Shown piece by piece: positions 1-12,200 of a DNA stretch of 64,000 nucleotides. The notes under the pieces were generated by a model. The model was not told the DNA's origin and ran no database searches. It saw only the letters and a list, made by a program, of their open reading frames with translations. A program made the translations under genes and the position numbers. Position 1 is the stretch's first letter. Every line of letters starts with the position of its first letter. The DNA comes from Lineus longissimus (lineage: Eukaryota; Nemertea; Pilidiophora; Heteronemertea; Lineidae), in NCBI RefSeq assembly GCF_910592395.1, contig NC_088318.1, positions 2,788,001 through 2,852,000 of the forward strand, in the 5' to 3' direction.

Positions 1-14
1 CTAAATCTATTCTG

Positions 15-812
15 AATACAATCAGCTCTGTTCCAATCAGGCAGCACAATAAAAAGACATGGGCTTCTTTAGTAAACCGTAATGAAGACCTGTCAGCATA
101 CGAGAGATTTTTTTGAAGACAAAGCAATGAAATGACAATGAAGCATCAAACAAATGATTCAAACCTGAGGAAACTGACAACAGACTTGTGCTATGGCTTT
201 TGCCATTGTGAGAACACATGTGCCTTCCTTGCACGGACTAACTCAAATAGTCTAGTTTCATCGATCTTAGACCGGTTCCTTACATGGGCTTATGATACAT
301 AGCAGAACAGTGAAATACTGGAATGACAGAACGTGAATCATAAACATTGAGCCATTGAATCACACTGTCGCTTACAACTCAAATACTCTAATTTCACCAA
401 TCTAAGACCACTTTATTAATTTCTATAAAATCGACAGAAAGGCCAAGCTAAAACATGACATCATGACTATCAGATAATGGATGTCGCAAGCCAATTGTCT
501 GTCCAAACTGATTGACATCAAATATTTTCAAGCCAAACTTGAATATTCAGAAACCATCTTAGATCAGTGAAACTAGAGTATTTCATCTTTTTGGAGCTGA
601 CAAGACATCTAATCAGTTCTGTTCTCATCAAGCAAGCGTAATAAGAATCAAGTTCTTTTTGGTAATCTATAATTTTACATCAAGAAAACGTGTCAGAATA
701 CAAGGGGATCTTCGAAGACGAAGGAATGTTAAGAATAACAATGAAAGAACATCAAACAACTGAGCCAGAAATGTCTGATCTGACAGCAAATGTTCTGATG
801 GCTTTTGGGTAT
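15..812. repeat. Old direct duplication, about 590-bp period
   Basis: The segment with tcagctctgttccaatcagg, acctgtcagcata, gaagacaaagcaatgaaatg and gctatggcttttgcc (about 23-205) returns as tcagttctgttctcatcaag, acgtgtcagaata, gaagacgaaggaatg and ctgatggcttttggg (about 614-808). Shorter caaatactctaatttcacca pieces at about 244 and 379 recur inverted near 575. No gene is visible here. Confidence 0.55.
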
Positions 813-2500
813 GACCTGGTATGAATTGGATTTTCTTTAATCCATACTTTGTATGACTTAGCCTAAGTGAATGTGTTACATTGCGACAAGATGATCACTC
901 TTTAGTTGGATGAGGGACACATGAGTCTATTAGGGAAGTTATCTGCACTCTTCAATACCTGCCTTAAAGATGAACTGTCGTTTTCAACATTTTGTCATTT
1001 GATGTCATAATAATGATAAACAGTACACTAACAACTGTCAAGCTGCCCTGCCTGACGTCGTCACCCGGGAAAATGACGTCAGAACTACATGAAGCACCGA
1101 GCAGAATGCCGCGCCTGGTAAACATGGAAGACGAACATACTTGAAGCCAATATCTTGATAATCCTTTTGCGAGATGCAGGTACATCACCTGGGGTTAGGA
1201 AAACATCTGTACAGAACGTCTTCGTAGTCAAAGAAGCCAGACAGTGCCTCAAGATCCATTGTGATTCTCTTACAAATTCGACCATAAAGATGTACTGTAA
1301 AGATATTTCGTTTACCTGACCTCAAGTGGTGTATGCGTGTCCAGCTCGTTGACGAACTGACTGAACCGTCTTGGACACAAGGCCACCAAAGGACGCAGAT
1401 CAGGGAAAAACTGCACAAGCAAACAATCTATGGATATGTTGCCTTATATTTCTCCCCTTTGATCATGGAGCGTGTTGACATCTTAAACCACTCTGACATT
1501 CGCAAACTGACTCAACCGTCTTGGACGTGGCTGAACTACAAAGCTAAAGTGATGGCATCATTCTCTCTTGTAATCATCTCAAACTAGCTGGGTAATTGTG
1601 TTTTGATGAAAGTGCCTGGGGGCTAGGCGTTTAAATCATGATCGTTATGACATGACAATCAAATGCTTGGCTGTTGCATGGCCTCTGGGCTGCGTGATTT
1701 AGGGATGTCGTACAAGAGGGACGTCTCAAATAACCTTGGATTTGAACCCTCTACCGTTCGGTCAGAAGTCCTACGCTCTCGCCACTACACCAAGCGCTTC
1801 CCAAAGAGTTTCCCCACGAAAAATGGTTTCTTGTTTAACAAGTTTTTTCAATAACAGATAATTCTGCCTATTGACGTTGCTCTTCAACATGGTTTGTTTC
1901 TAATAAGACCGTAGGTGGTAAAGCCATAAGTTAGTTTTGTTTATGATATTTATATGATTCACACAGGGCCCGCAGAGTGCTAGACAAATGTTCTCGTCAA
2001 TATTCTTACAGCTTGCTTAGGACCCACCTGGCAGTTCCGTTGATTAGATAGTTAAATATCATGCCCACAAATAAGACAACTGCTTTTTACACCATTGGCA
2101 TTTTTAAGGTATCAAGTTGGCAATCTGAGGCCAAATCTTTTCACAAAAACAGATGTGTCACATTCTGTAAAATTTGTTCTTGCTAGCTGCGTATTGGCAT
2201 TTATTCTCAGCCACATGTGATTTTGAGATGCGGTTTTTGCTAAACCTAACGGGTCTTTCCATGTGATAAAGACTTGAGATACAAGCACCAAATGGTTTAT
2301 ATTACTGCATTTGCATTTATCAGGGCAGTCCAGTCTATTGCTTTGATTTAGTTAAGCTGTATTCTGACCAAGAATAAATCAGACAATTAACATCTCCATC
2401 CAAATCCCAGATCAGTCCGGCGCAATCTCTTCCCAACAAAGACACAAAGACTGCACCAAGATAAATTCTCAGTGAGGGGGTCCTTAATGTATTTGCTCTC
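812..2500. other. Non-coding stretch upstream of the gene
   Basis: Apart from the tRNA-like head at 1731-1806 and a roughly 158-bp degenerate duplication (ctgactgaaccgtcttggac at about 1359 and ctgactcaaccgtcttggac at about 1507), I see no gene or recognised element. Confidence 0.5.
1731..1806 (-). repeat. tRNA-like SINE head or tRNA pseudogene
   Basis: The minus strand reads gcttggtgtagtggcgagag (A box), ggacttctgaccgaacggta (anticodon-arm region) and gagggttcaaatcc (B box). Spacing is tRNA-like and the anticodon region resembles tRNA-Arg(TCT), but acceptor pairing is not convincing. Confidence 0.45.
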
Positions 2501-2825
2501 ATCTTACTGGATGGCCGGACCATTTGACTGGGGCATTTCCCCCAGGAGGCAGTATCTGAAATCGATTAGGCCATATCCAGACGGGATTATTGTCATCATA
2601 CTTGGCTGATGATCGCCCATTATTGTCCTGGCTGGCGTTGGGCGAGAATTCAAAAGAATAGGACGTCATGTTACAGTCTATAGGATTGGTACTCGAATGG
2701 ACAAGCAGGAAATGAACTTGGGTCTGGGCTTCTGTTATTTGGGACACACCCTGCTCTATCTCGGAGATTAAAGAGTATTTCCTATGATGAATGTAATGCC
2801 CTTCCCACGCATCAGTCAGTGTCAA
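2501..2825 (-). CDS. Possible coding exon of an unrecognised gene (minus strand)
   Basis: An uninterrupted minus-strand frame of 108 codons has balanced amino-acid composition (HYIHHRKYSLISEIEQGVSQ; NPVWIWPNRFQILPPGG) and a good donor immediately after SGHPV (cca|gtaagatg at about 2503-2510). No family recognised, no clear acceptor, and the SINE lies just beyond. It may be a chance ORF. Confidence 0.2.
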
Positions 2826-2840
2826 GGCAATTGGGAAGAT

Positions 2841-3235
2841 CAGTGGCGTAGTGGTTAGAGCACCGGGCTCATAATCAGGAGGTCGTGGGTTCGATTCTCG
2901 GAAGGGTCACTGCTGTTTCGTCTTTGTGTCTTTGAGCAAGGCACTTAACCCTACTTGCTTCTCTCCACCCAGGAGTAAATGGGTACCTAGCTGGCAGAGT
3001 TGGCACACTATGAATGTTAGTCCTGAGCGCTGTATAGCTGCAGCTCGGACCTGTAATACTCCCAAGGAGTAGAGCTTGAACCACGAATGTACAGGCCAAT
3101 AGCTAGGGGTAATAATGTGAAGTACTTTGAGCGACTGAAACCAGTTGAATTTCGCGCTATATAAGTCTCATAATTATTAATTGATGCATCATCAGGTCAT
3201 ACGCAAGCTGCTGGATGGGACCCTATTGCAGACCC
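2841..3235 (+). repeat. tRNA(Met)-headed SINE
   Basis: The head has an A box tggcgtagtgg (about 2845) and a B box gggttcgattc (about 2888) separated by ctcataatcaggaggtcg, very like an elongator tRNA-Met anticodon arm. The acceptor ends do not pair as a real tRNA would. The body contains gagcaaggcacttaaccc, found in many animal SINEs, and the tail reads gaatttcgcgctatataagt then ataattatta. The following bases ttgatgcatcatcaggtcat recur at 53467, so the element may extend to about 3235. Confidence 0.75.
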
Positions 3236-4289
3236 TATTGTCCACATGTTCATCAGGCCTAACTGATCTGCACTGGACTTTTGGATAGGAAATAAGAAGG
3301 TTCATTTTCATTTCTCGAGAAATTGTAAAATAGACTGAATCGGTGGTGGTGAGAAATCCCCTTTAGGTCAGAGAAGGAGTCGAAAGGACATGCAACCTCT
3401 TCAATGTTGATGAAATTCCTGGAATCGGATGCTGGCGGATGTTCTGATTGAGCTGTTCATTCCCGACGCCTGCAGCATGTCTGAAGGGTGTTCTTTTCCA
3501 CGTTGCGATCCATCCCCTGGAATACAATGATGTCTTCTATGACAACACTTGATGACACATGCTGTTCCATTTTGATGTTCAAAAGGAAAATCTAAAGTAA
3601 AAAGGACAACTAAGAGTATCCCTGTGAAACTCTAGCACTGAAGGTGTTAAAGCTTTTAAACCTCCTTCTCCTGTGCATGTCATAAGTATTTGTAAGAAAT
3701 GGCAGCGGCTTAAACCCAAAAGGGTTTCTTAAGTTGACATGATGATGATGATGATTATATAGATAACAGTCATCCCTTATGTGGACACCACAGCTGGTAA
3801 TGACACTGACAGGCATCCACACCTTTTTAAGTACTTGGGGACATTTTCTGGCATTGGTTTATCAAAGATACCTTCCCTATAAATCTGTTAATAGGTGTCA
3901 CTGGCCAGCATCGAGATGAAAAATTTATTTCAACCATCATTTCTAAGGCTACTGGGTTTGCAATTCTTGTTACCTGCAATAACCACACGAATGAGTGATT
4001 TTTATCACGTATGCTCATGATCACGGGTCGCAGTGATCTAAATCGCTCATTTGGGAGGTATTCTGGACTGCTTCTTTGGCATCTGATGCCTCAAGCCTAT
4101 CCGGTCTCAAAGGAAATCCACCATAAAAAAGAAGTTGCAGATGGACAGTTATTAGGTAAAGCTGCTAGCTTGGCTTTTTGATATTAGCCCCGTAAGCAAA
4201 GAATACGGAATCGGGTTTCTTGGTCAATCAGAAATGCCTAAAGCGTGTTCTTGGGATAACCAATAAGTGTTGTCATCAGTCTCATGAGA

Positions 4290-4900
4290 TGGACATAGCC
4301 ACAAGACGTAGATCGATGAAGAGCCTTGGGCACCAAGAGTCAGCCTCATGTCAGGTTGGTTAGGGCCCGCTGTAGAAGTATGACGACCTAACGCATGATG
4401 TCCAGACATCTTCTACACACAAGAGCCCAAGGCACCAAGAGCAAGTAGATATATTCAGAACTTACGCGTATTGTTCAGGTATTTCCAACAACTTGGAGAA
4501 AATTAACTCAAGTCAAATCTCCACGAATCAAGCCTGTCTGTTGTGACAAAACATCGAACAATTGATCAAACGACAGCCCCAAGTACCTAGACAGCTAATG
4601 GGGTCGGCTCTAGATATATGTAGACATCCAGGTATTTTCCGCATCCTAAGAGTATTGGCTCAAGTCATCACCGCAAATCAAGTTTGCCTGTTGTGACAAA
4701 CATCAATCAATCAAGAGCCACAGGGCTTAGAGTTTGCCTCATGTGAGTTTGGTGCGGGTCGGCTGCAGACTCTTGTAGAACTTAAGTTAATCTCCACAGA
4801 TCAAGCTTGTCTGCTTTGATAGAGCTTAGATCAATCCAGAGCCAAAGTTACTGAGATTTGGCCTCATATCAAGTTGGTTGGGGGCTTGCATAGATTCATG
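4290..4900. repeat. Degenerate tandem repeat, about 110-170 bp units
   Basis: Recurring phrases atcaagcctgtctgttgtga, atcaagtttgcctgttgtga and atcaagcttgtctgctttga, with agagcc...gcctcatgt and ggtcggct, define about four divergent units. No coding potential recognised. Confidence 0.6.
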
Positions 4901-7900
4901 TCGTACTCACTCATGATGTACAAGCAAGCGGGTTCTATTCCAAGTCGGTCAGTCCCAGCATGCTCGTGTGATAGAGAGGGTGACTCTATTGTTTATAGAG
5001 CTAATAATCTCCTAGTTGACGCTCAGCTCTGAATGTACGAGACAAGTATTGCCCTCATCCTATGTGAGTCATCTCCTGTCACCTATCCCCAAATCAAGCT
5101 ACTCTGTTGTGTTGAGGAACCCTTGGCAATGGCCAGTCACGAGTGCCTGTTACCCTCAGGCAACTAGTCACACCTTGTCTATTTGGAAACGGAGCTCCAG
5201 CCATGGCTGCCTTCAGGTCTTCACTAACCAAGCTTGTCTGTGGGGTCCGATAGTTTAGGAAGGGCAACTCTTGAGGTGCATGCGTGACATATGGCCAGTA
5301 GAGGTGGTCTTCAGTGAAGGGCCACAGGTACTGGTCTGTCGTCTTGGCGATACCGAAACAAGGGTAGTTTCCTGAGGTTATAATGAAGCCTATCATGGGC
5401 AGAGCTTGAAAGTGTACTTTAGAATGTTCAGTGGGAGATTGGTATGACGGACCTGTTCATGTTGCTGATGTCATCCAAATTTTGGCAGGATTTGCTTAAG
5501 ATTAGGTCAGTGGTGTGTGAAAGAGCTGGTGTACCTACTGGTTGGTGCACGAGTCATAATGTGGATGATCTCACTATTACCCTTACTACTATGCCATTTA
5601 CAACAAGTGCAACCAAACAATGATCAATCTCATCCTGTCCAAATCTACAGTTGAGCCATACAGTGACAACGTCTCAAGTGTACAGACGAAGTTTTGATTA
5701 TCACAAACCGATGTCAATCTAAACTGATGAACCTCTTTGAATCCAGAAATAACCATGAAATCCTTGAGAAGACTTATCATCAAGGAGCATCAACTTGGTA
5801 CAACACTTTCTTCAATTTGATTTACAATGATTACAAAATCTTTTGATCAAACATGTCAAATGATCGATCAAATGTCGCCGATCCAGATTGGCAATCAATT
5901 TTCGTAAAAAAAAGTGAGTACTTCCGCATTCCCGTGGTTATCCTGCGCCGAATGGCCAACATTATTCATGATAGAAAGAAATCTCCGACAGGTGATCCGA
6001 TAAGAGTATTGTTTAGCATTAGTTATTCTGGTTGTCCCGTCTAACTCCCATCTTTCGCTGCCAATTGCCCACCAAATGGGATCATGATGTGATAGATGGC
6101 TCAGCTTCTTGGCCATTTCTTCTTATTCGTGTGATTATGAGCGGATGAAAACGAGCGTTTGTCAACTCACACGTGTCCTGATCGGGACAACTGCTTAGCT
6201 GTACAAAGTACGCTGAATGTCGTCGGCTGATGGACACTGTAAGCCCATTTATTTTCACGAGCATGATATTTTGATGGAGGGACTACAAATTTTGAACTTG
6301 AGGGGGCGCCAGCGTGTTTGGAAAATCTACCCACTGTACTTGATGGTACTTGATAGCTTGCTATCTGTATCGGATATTAGTCACTTGAAAAGCGTCAATT
6401 TGACACACAAGCTACTGTCTGCCCTATTGGCCCCTTTTAATGTTCTTCCTGGGGGAAATCAACCAAGCTTCTCATCTGTGAAGTGTTTCCGACATTGTCA
6501 CACGTCTAATAATACCTCCTGACAGATGCATCGTTATCCTTTAGGGTGTTTCCACCCCTCTGAGGAGAGAGCGTTACAAGATCTGCCATCTGAACGAGAG
6601 ATCGTCACAAGATCGTTCCGTCATCTGAACGGGAGATCATCATAAATAAGACCTCTCTGTCTTGGCTCTCAGTCACTGAACCAGCCAGAGGTATAGTCCT
6701 TTCAGGGTCTCTGCCAGAGGTTGAGTTGGGTATGTTTTATGCAGCCTCAAAGAAGTTGGAGTGTACAGACAATAGATGTATGTACTCAAAAAGAAATCTT
6801 AAAAATTTGTCCGTAATCTTCTGAACCGCCAAATCAAAAATCCTGAACATTTTATTTTTTTGCGATATTTTCACTATTTGCGAAATCAAATGAAGTTTCC
6901 ACTTTACACCGGCCTTGAAAGTGTTTATCATGATAAAGATTTGAACAAAGGTGTGCATTCTCAGAATTTAACTCAGGGAAACACAAACACCTGACCACAA
7001 TTTGCTTTAAGATTTGAAAAACAAATCTGAGGTTAACCTGTTCTGTGTTTGATTGTTATCATACCTGTGGGGTTTTAATTCAGTATCAACTTCATTCATG
7101 TGGAGTATGCACTTGAGTTTGTTGTTGATGAGATACCAAGAAATTGCTTTCTCAATTACGGTATACTCAATTCTAACTCTCGATGAGGTTCATGTGAGTA
7201 TTGGTATCGAATGATGGGGCTGCGTATCCGATCTGATCCTTTGTGACCTTTTGCCTCGTCCCATGTTTGCTTATGACCTCATGATGTGCCACACACAAAA
7301 TGAACGTTGGCTTGGCTTATTTGATGTTCCCATTGATGGCACCAGGGAACATCCTGTGGCGACAACACCACAAGGGAACAGTCGATGGATACGCAGCTTT
7401 ATAATTCAGTTTAAAATTACGAAGTGATTGTATCTAGGATGGGCTCGATATGGATGCGTTTACCTATACAGACTGTTTAAATGAATAAACAAATTAGAAC
7501 TTCTAACGAAAACGCACTTACCTTAAAAGCTTTACCAATAAAGGCTATGAAAACCAGTTGTTAGAGCAGCAAGTATTCCGTTTAAATCTCTCCTCTCTGG
7601 CTTTATAGATTTCTAACAATCAGCAAGCATTCCTATCGGAGTTGGTCCTCCATTACTCCTGGAAAAAAAGAACGTGGTTTTGGTTTATTTAAAAAGATTT
7701 ATGAAGTAAGAGCAGTTTCGTAAGGTTCATTATCCAGTCTCCAGGTGTTTTTTGATGCAGGTGTTAGACTCACGACTATGTTAATTAAGCTCGCTAGTTT
7801 ATTTCTCAAATTCCTACAAAGAAAAAGTAAAAGTAAGGTTTCAGAGCAATTTATTTTAACAGTTTTATTTTTTAATTTTTCTGCCAGTCGTTCTCGGCCT

Positions 7901-8224
7901 CACTCGGGGAAAGTATATTTGACCCGTTTGATTTAAAGTACATGGCAGCGGCAACCTTGTCTGAACCCAGAAAGTTATATTAGATAGTTGATAATATCTA
8001 ACATGTCCCAGTAATCCTTTGTCGACTGTTATGAGGTAGAAGATGTTATTGGTAGCCTCTTGGTGCCTCTATAGCTTATTCATTTGACAGCCTCATCTGC
8101 CTTATAAGTACATATTTAGTGGCGATTTCCATTCATATGTAAGAAACACTCGCAGAGAATTCATGGAATGTGTATCACTATACCATGACCAGTCCATCGA
8201 ATGAGACTTATAACTGAGGTTCCT
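4900..8224. other. Gene-poor stretch without recognised features
   Basis: Only short ORFs on both strands, none with family motifs. The 6590-6650 region has a small direct repeat (catctgaacgagagatc / catctgaacgggagatc), and 6800-6905 is AT-rich with cgaaa/cgcaaa motifs like the TIR family at 24.9 kb, but ends are not visible. Confidence 0.5.
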
Positions 8225-8475
8225 TGTATCTGGTGTCTATGCCAGGCAGATTAAAGACCCCACCAAGCGAGAAACAGGAGTATTTTGTGTGGACTCAACC
8301 TCTCGCCGAAGTCGGTGTCACTAGGCCAATAAACCCAATTGATGCATAACCGTAGTGGCACGCATAAACACTCATCCCGCCTCGGAGGAGGAATATACTC
8401 CCTGGAGAAAATCACCTCCAAGTGCAAAGTGAAGGCGGAAGAAGAAAAAGTAGAAGAAGAAAAAACTGTATCATC
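8225..8475 (+). repeat. SINE, same family as 60664-61026, 5'-truncated
   Basis: Shares cggtgtcactaggccaataa, actcatcccgcctcggagga and cacctccaagtgcaaagtga with the 60.7-kb copy and ends in a long GAA/AAG-rich tail (ggaagaagaaaaagtagaag). The upstream part gtgtctatgccaggcagatt also resembles the end of the minus-strand SINE at 27.8 kb. No tRNA head is visible. Confidence 0.7.
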
Positions 8476-10165
8476 ATCTTCTTCTTCAGTGTTTGTATGT
8501 CTAATTAAGTGAACGATTTCAAAAGATGAATAAACCTAGCGAGCTGCATGCGATCTCCCGACAATTATTCCGATTGAGGGATAGGAATATGAATAAAGCT
8601 ATTTGCATACGCTCTATTGGCCTCATTCATATCAAGCAGTTAAAGTAATGGAAGGTAATGGAAATGTGTGATTCATACACTTGTCAGGAACCTTCTAGCT
8701 TATCGTGTAAATGAAAGCGATGAAACAATGGCAGGCTGAATCCAAATATCAAGGGAGCTTTTAATACGGGCTTCTCCTTATTAGTGCTGTGCGATGAAAG
8801 GAAATTGATTCGACGCTGGCAAAAGATCAATGAAGGTTTAGAAACCTCGCTGTTGATAACTGGCTCACTCAATAATCGTTGCATGAAGTGGGGTAAAGTT
8901 GGCCCGGGGGGGGGGGTGATGACCCAACTCCCAAAGTCTTAATCTTGCTAAAGTATGATAATTTTAGCAAATTGACATGATTGTGCAATCTTTTAACATC
9001 TCTTTGTACAGTGAAATAGAAGATTTAATACCATGTATTGTTCAAGCTGGGGATGGAAAATGTATGGGACTATTGGGCCACGGTCACCCCACTCCACTTG
9101 GGCCACGATCACCTCATCCTACAGTAAGCTTTTTCGTTTTCACCAATTTGGGATTTCCATTTCAACATAAACCCTCTTTTCAATTACTTAATGTAATCCC
9201 AGAAGAGTACATTGCACATCAGACATGTGATTGGCCTCCTCTGGGTGTGATATTGACAACAATTTGTATTGCTAAATCTTATGTGAGAAGTAAATGTTCT
9301 TGTTCCCGATATTGATTTTGAACTTCAAGATAAATTTAGCCTCACACAGGCATGTCTAGATCTGGAACAAAGCTTCTTCCCTCTTAAAAAAAGGAATCCA
9401 AGATGGAATCCAAGATGCATTTCGCTCTTGAGACTGATACGGGGCCATTTGTGACAATTTGATGGTCTTTTGGGCGAATGGTCTCAAATTGATCAACACA
9501 AAATCTCAAGGTAATTTCAAGTCAGTTATAAACGAAGACTAACATTTGAGAAGGGGATTGGTCTTTCTTTAATGCTGGGTTGCCCCAAAATGACAGAATT
9601 TCGAAAGAGTAAAAAGTTTTCCAGATAATGATGGAGCCGTCAAGACGCAGGATTTTCAAAATATGAAAGACGAGAATCAGTATCTTCCCTTGACGGTGTG
9701 GGAAGGGCATTGTCTTGCTTGTTTGTTTAAAAACCGAGCAAGCGACATGACGAACAGGAAGTTTGGCTGCCGATGGTGTCAGAGTTGTGGCATTTCTATT
9801 CTTGGGACAAAGACACTCCAAAGATTGGCAACGTATAAAGTTTTCCAATATTTGACGATATGTCTTCCAACATTCCTACGCAAAACTTTATGGTACACGT
9901 GTTAAAAAATCATTTTCATTCGCGAACCTCTCTTCTTTATTGGTTAATGTCACCTATGTGTGTCCAGGTATCATATATCTCATCTTGTGATATAACCACT
10001 TCATGCTTATTATCCAATATTTTTTAGCTGAAGGAGAAAGAAAGGTGAAATGAGTAGGAGAAGCAAAGAAGGAGTGAGTTCCATTATAAGATTCTGAACT
10101 AGTTCGGAGCTCATCTATGCTTTCAGACGTTTACTAAATATCTTGCCAGATTGGACAAATATATA

Positions 10166-10331
10166 CAGTGTAGCAGACTTCTCTCTATTAAAGTCACCCT
10201 CTATTAAGGACATTAGTTTTGGTCCAGAATTGGGTATTTCCACTCAATTCGACCTCTCTAATCAAGACATCTCTCTATTGAGGATGGCACTTATCAGTTC
10301 CGAGGGTGTCCTTAATAGAGAGGTTCTACTG
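10166..10331. mobile_element. pogo-like TIR MITE (CAGTNGAACC family), copy 1
   Basis: Starts cagtgtagcagacttctctc and ends agagaggttctactg, with TA on both sides. Internal repeats of ctctattaagga and ggacattagttttggtccag match copies at 54.9 and 58.6 kb. TIRs starting CAGT and a TA target site fit Tc1/mariner-pogo type elements. Confidence 0.65.
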
Positions 10332-11430
10332 TATATAATTGTGGGCCTCAAAGGTAGGCAATTTTGAAATTTGAATTTGAATTTTAACCATTTCCAGGTG
10401 GGTAAAGCTTTGATAACATCGTTCTTATTAGACTGATATACAAAATACTATAAATGCCAAGTTTCAGCGAATTTGTGTGCATAGTATCTGACTATGGTAA
10501 TTTTTGTTTACCTGACTCACAAGAAAATACAATGAACTCGAACAGAAGCCTTTAAGAGACACAATCAGAATAAGAATTCTATCCAAAAACCAACTTCAAA
10601 CGAGTGTGTGGCTTCTGTAATTATAATCCCATCTACCGAGATTAAAATGAAGCTGGATTAAATTGGTTGTGTTTTGCTGCGGTTGTAATTGCATCGAGTG
10701 AGGAGGATGTGGTTACGTGAGATGCAGTTGTTAAGAGTCTCATCATCTTGGCAAGGTGATGTTATCAAGTACCCATTGCTCTCATCTATTTTCTATGAAT
10801 ACCTTGTGAATGTTCCAGGGTTGAATATCGGCAGTTTGTTGCCATGAGGCGCTCTCGATCAAAGAAAGATGTCATCATTTGGATCAGATTTGACAATAAG
10901 TCCTGATGAAGATGCGTATGGTTTGAATATCTGAAATGTGTTACCATGAAACACTCTCTTTCTCTGCCGAAACATTTGGCATTCAAATCGGCCGTTCAAG
11001 AGGCAAACTTCTTGGCGCCATGAGTTTTGGCAAAATGATGTCATACCATGTCAAATTGTTGAAAGACGTGATCTCGATTTGCCAAAGTTTGGGCACCCGG
11101 TTTCAATACATGAAATGTCACTATGAACTCCCCACCCCTCTACTCGAGAAAGGTACTATAAAGTGACTGAGTGCCATCTCTAACTTCTTGAGACACTTCA
11201 ATAGCCTCGTTCACCGAATCCTACTTGGTGAAATTGTCCTAATCAGAAACATGACCAGTTTTGAAGAGCACTACCAAGGACAAGACAGGAATTATAATTC
11301 GAGTGGATGGCATGTCACATGCACTTGGACACATCCCCAAACAGTTGTGTTGTGATGTTATAAGGCAGTTCACTCAGGTAATGATGAATAAATGTCTCAA
11401 TGGATGACCCGGCAGGGCGAATGATTTTGA

Positions 11431-12200
11431 TACAAGAAATCCTACTTCACCGGAAAAGAAACCTAAAGTAATTCACACTTCACCGTCTTACAAGAAACCT
11501 GAAGAAATTCACACTTTACCGTCTTACAAGAAACCAGATGTAATTTACACTTCACCGTCTTACAAGAAACTAGATGTAATTTACACTTCATCGTCTTACA
11601 AGAAACCTAAAGGAATTCACACTTCACCGTCTTACAAGAAACTAGATGTAATTTACACTTCACCATCTAAATAGAAACCTAAAGTAATTCACACTTCACC
11701 GTCTTACAAGAAACCAGATGTAATTTACACTTCAGCGTCTAACAAGTAATCTAAAGTAAATCACACTTCACCGTCTTACAAGAAACCAGATGTAATTTAC
11801 ACTTCAGCATCTAACAAGAAATCTAAAGTAATTCACACTTCACCGTCTTACAAGAAACCAGATGTAATTTACACTTCACCGTCTTACAAGAAACTAGATG
11901 TAATTTACACTTCATCGTCTTACAAGAAACCTAAAGGAATTCACACTTCACCGTCTTACAAGAAACTAGATGTAATTTACACTTCACCATCTAAATAGAA
12001 ACCTAAAGTAATTCACACTTCACCGTCTTACAAGAAACCAGATGTAATTTACACTTCAGCATCTAACAAGAAATCTAAAGTAATTCACACTTCACCGTCT
12101 TACAAGAAACCAGATGTAATTTACACTTCAGCGTCTAACAAGAAACCTAAAGTAATTCACTCTTCACAGTCTTACAAGAAACCAGATGTAATTCACACCT
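11431..12200. repeat. 36-bp minisatellite with 324-bp higher-order repeat
   Basis: About 21 units such as ttacaagaaacctaaagtaa plus ttcacacttcaccgtc, alternating with ccagatgtaatttac variants. The block beginning ttacacttcatcgtctta at 11581 recurs almost unchanged at 11905, a shift of 324 bp or nine units, so there was a recent segmental duplication inside the array. The period is a multiple of three, and one frame reads KKPxVIxTSPSY repeatedly, but stops (tag, taa) break it. Confidence 0.9.

Noticed and set aside
2841-2915. Functional tRNA-Met gene
   Set aside because: A and B boxes are present but acceptor ends do not pair and a SINE body follows directly.
6217-6522. 101-codon plus-strand ORF with leucine-rich spacing
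   Set aside because: Scattered leucines (LQILNLRGR, HLKSVNLTHK) lack the regular LxxLxLxxN pattern, and no splice-phase match to LRRCC1 is evident.
9522-9905. Overlapping ORFs on both strands, possible transposon protein
   Set aside because: No zinc-finger, RT, RNase H or DDE motif; the two cysteine pairs are not in a known arrangement.
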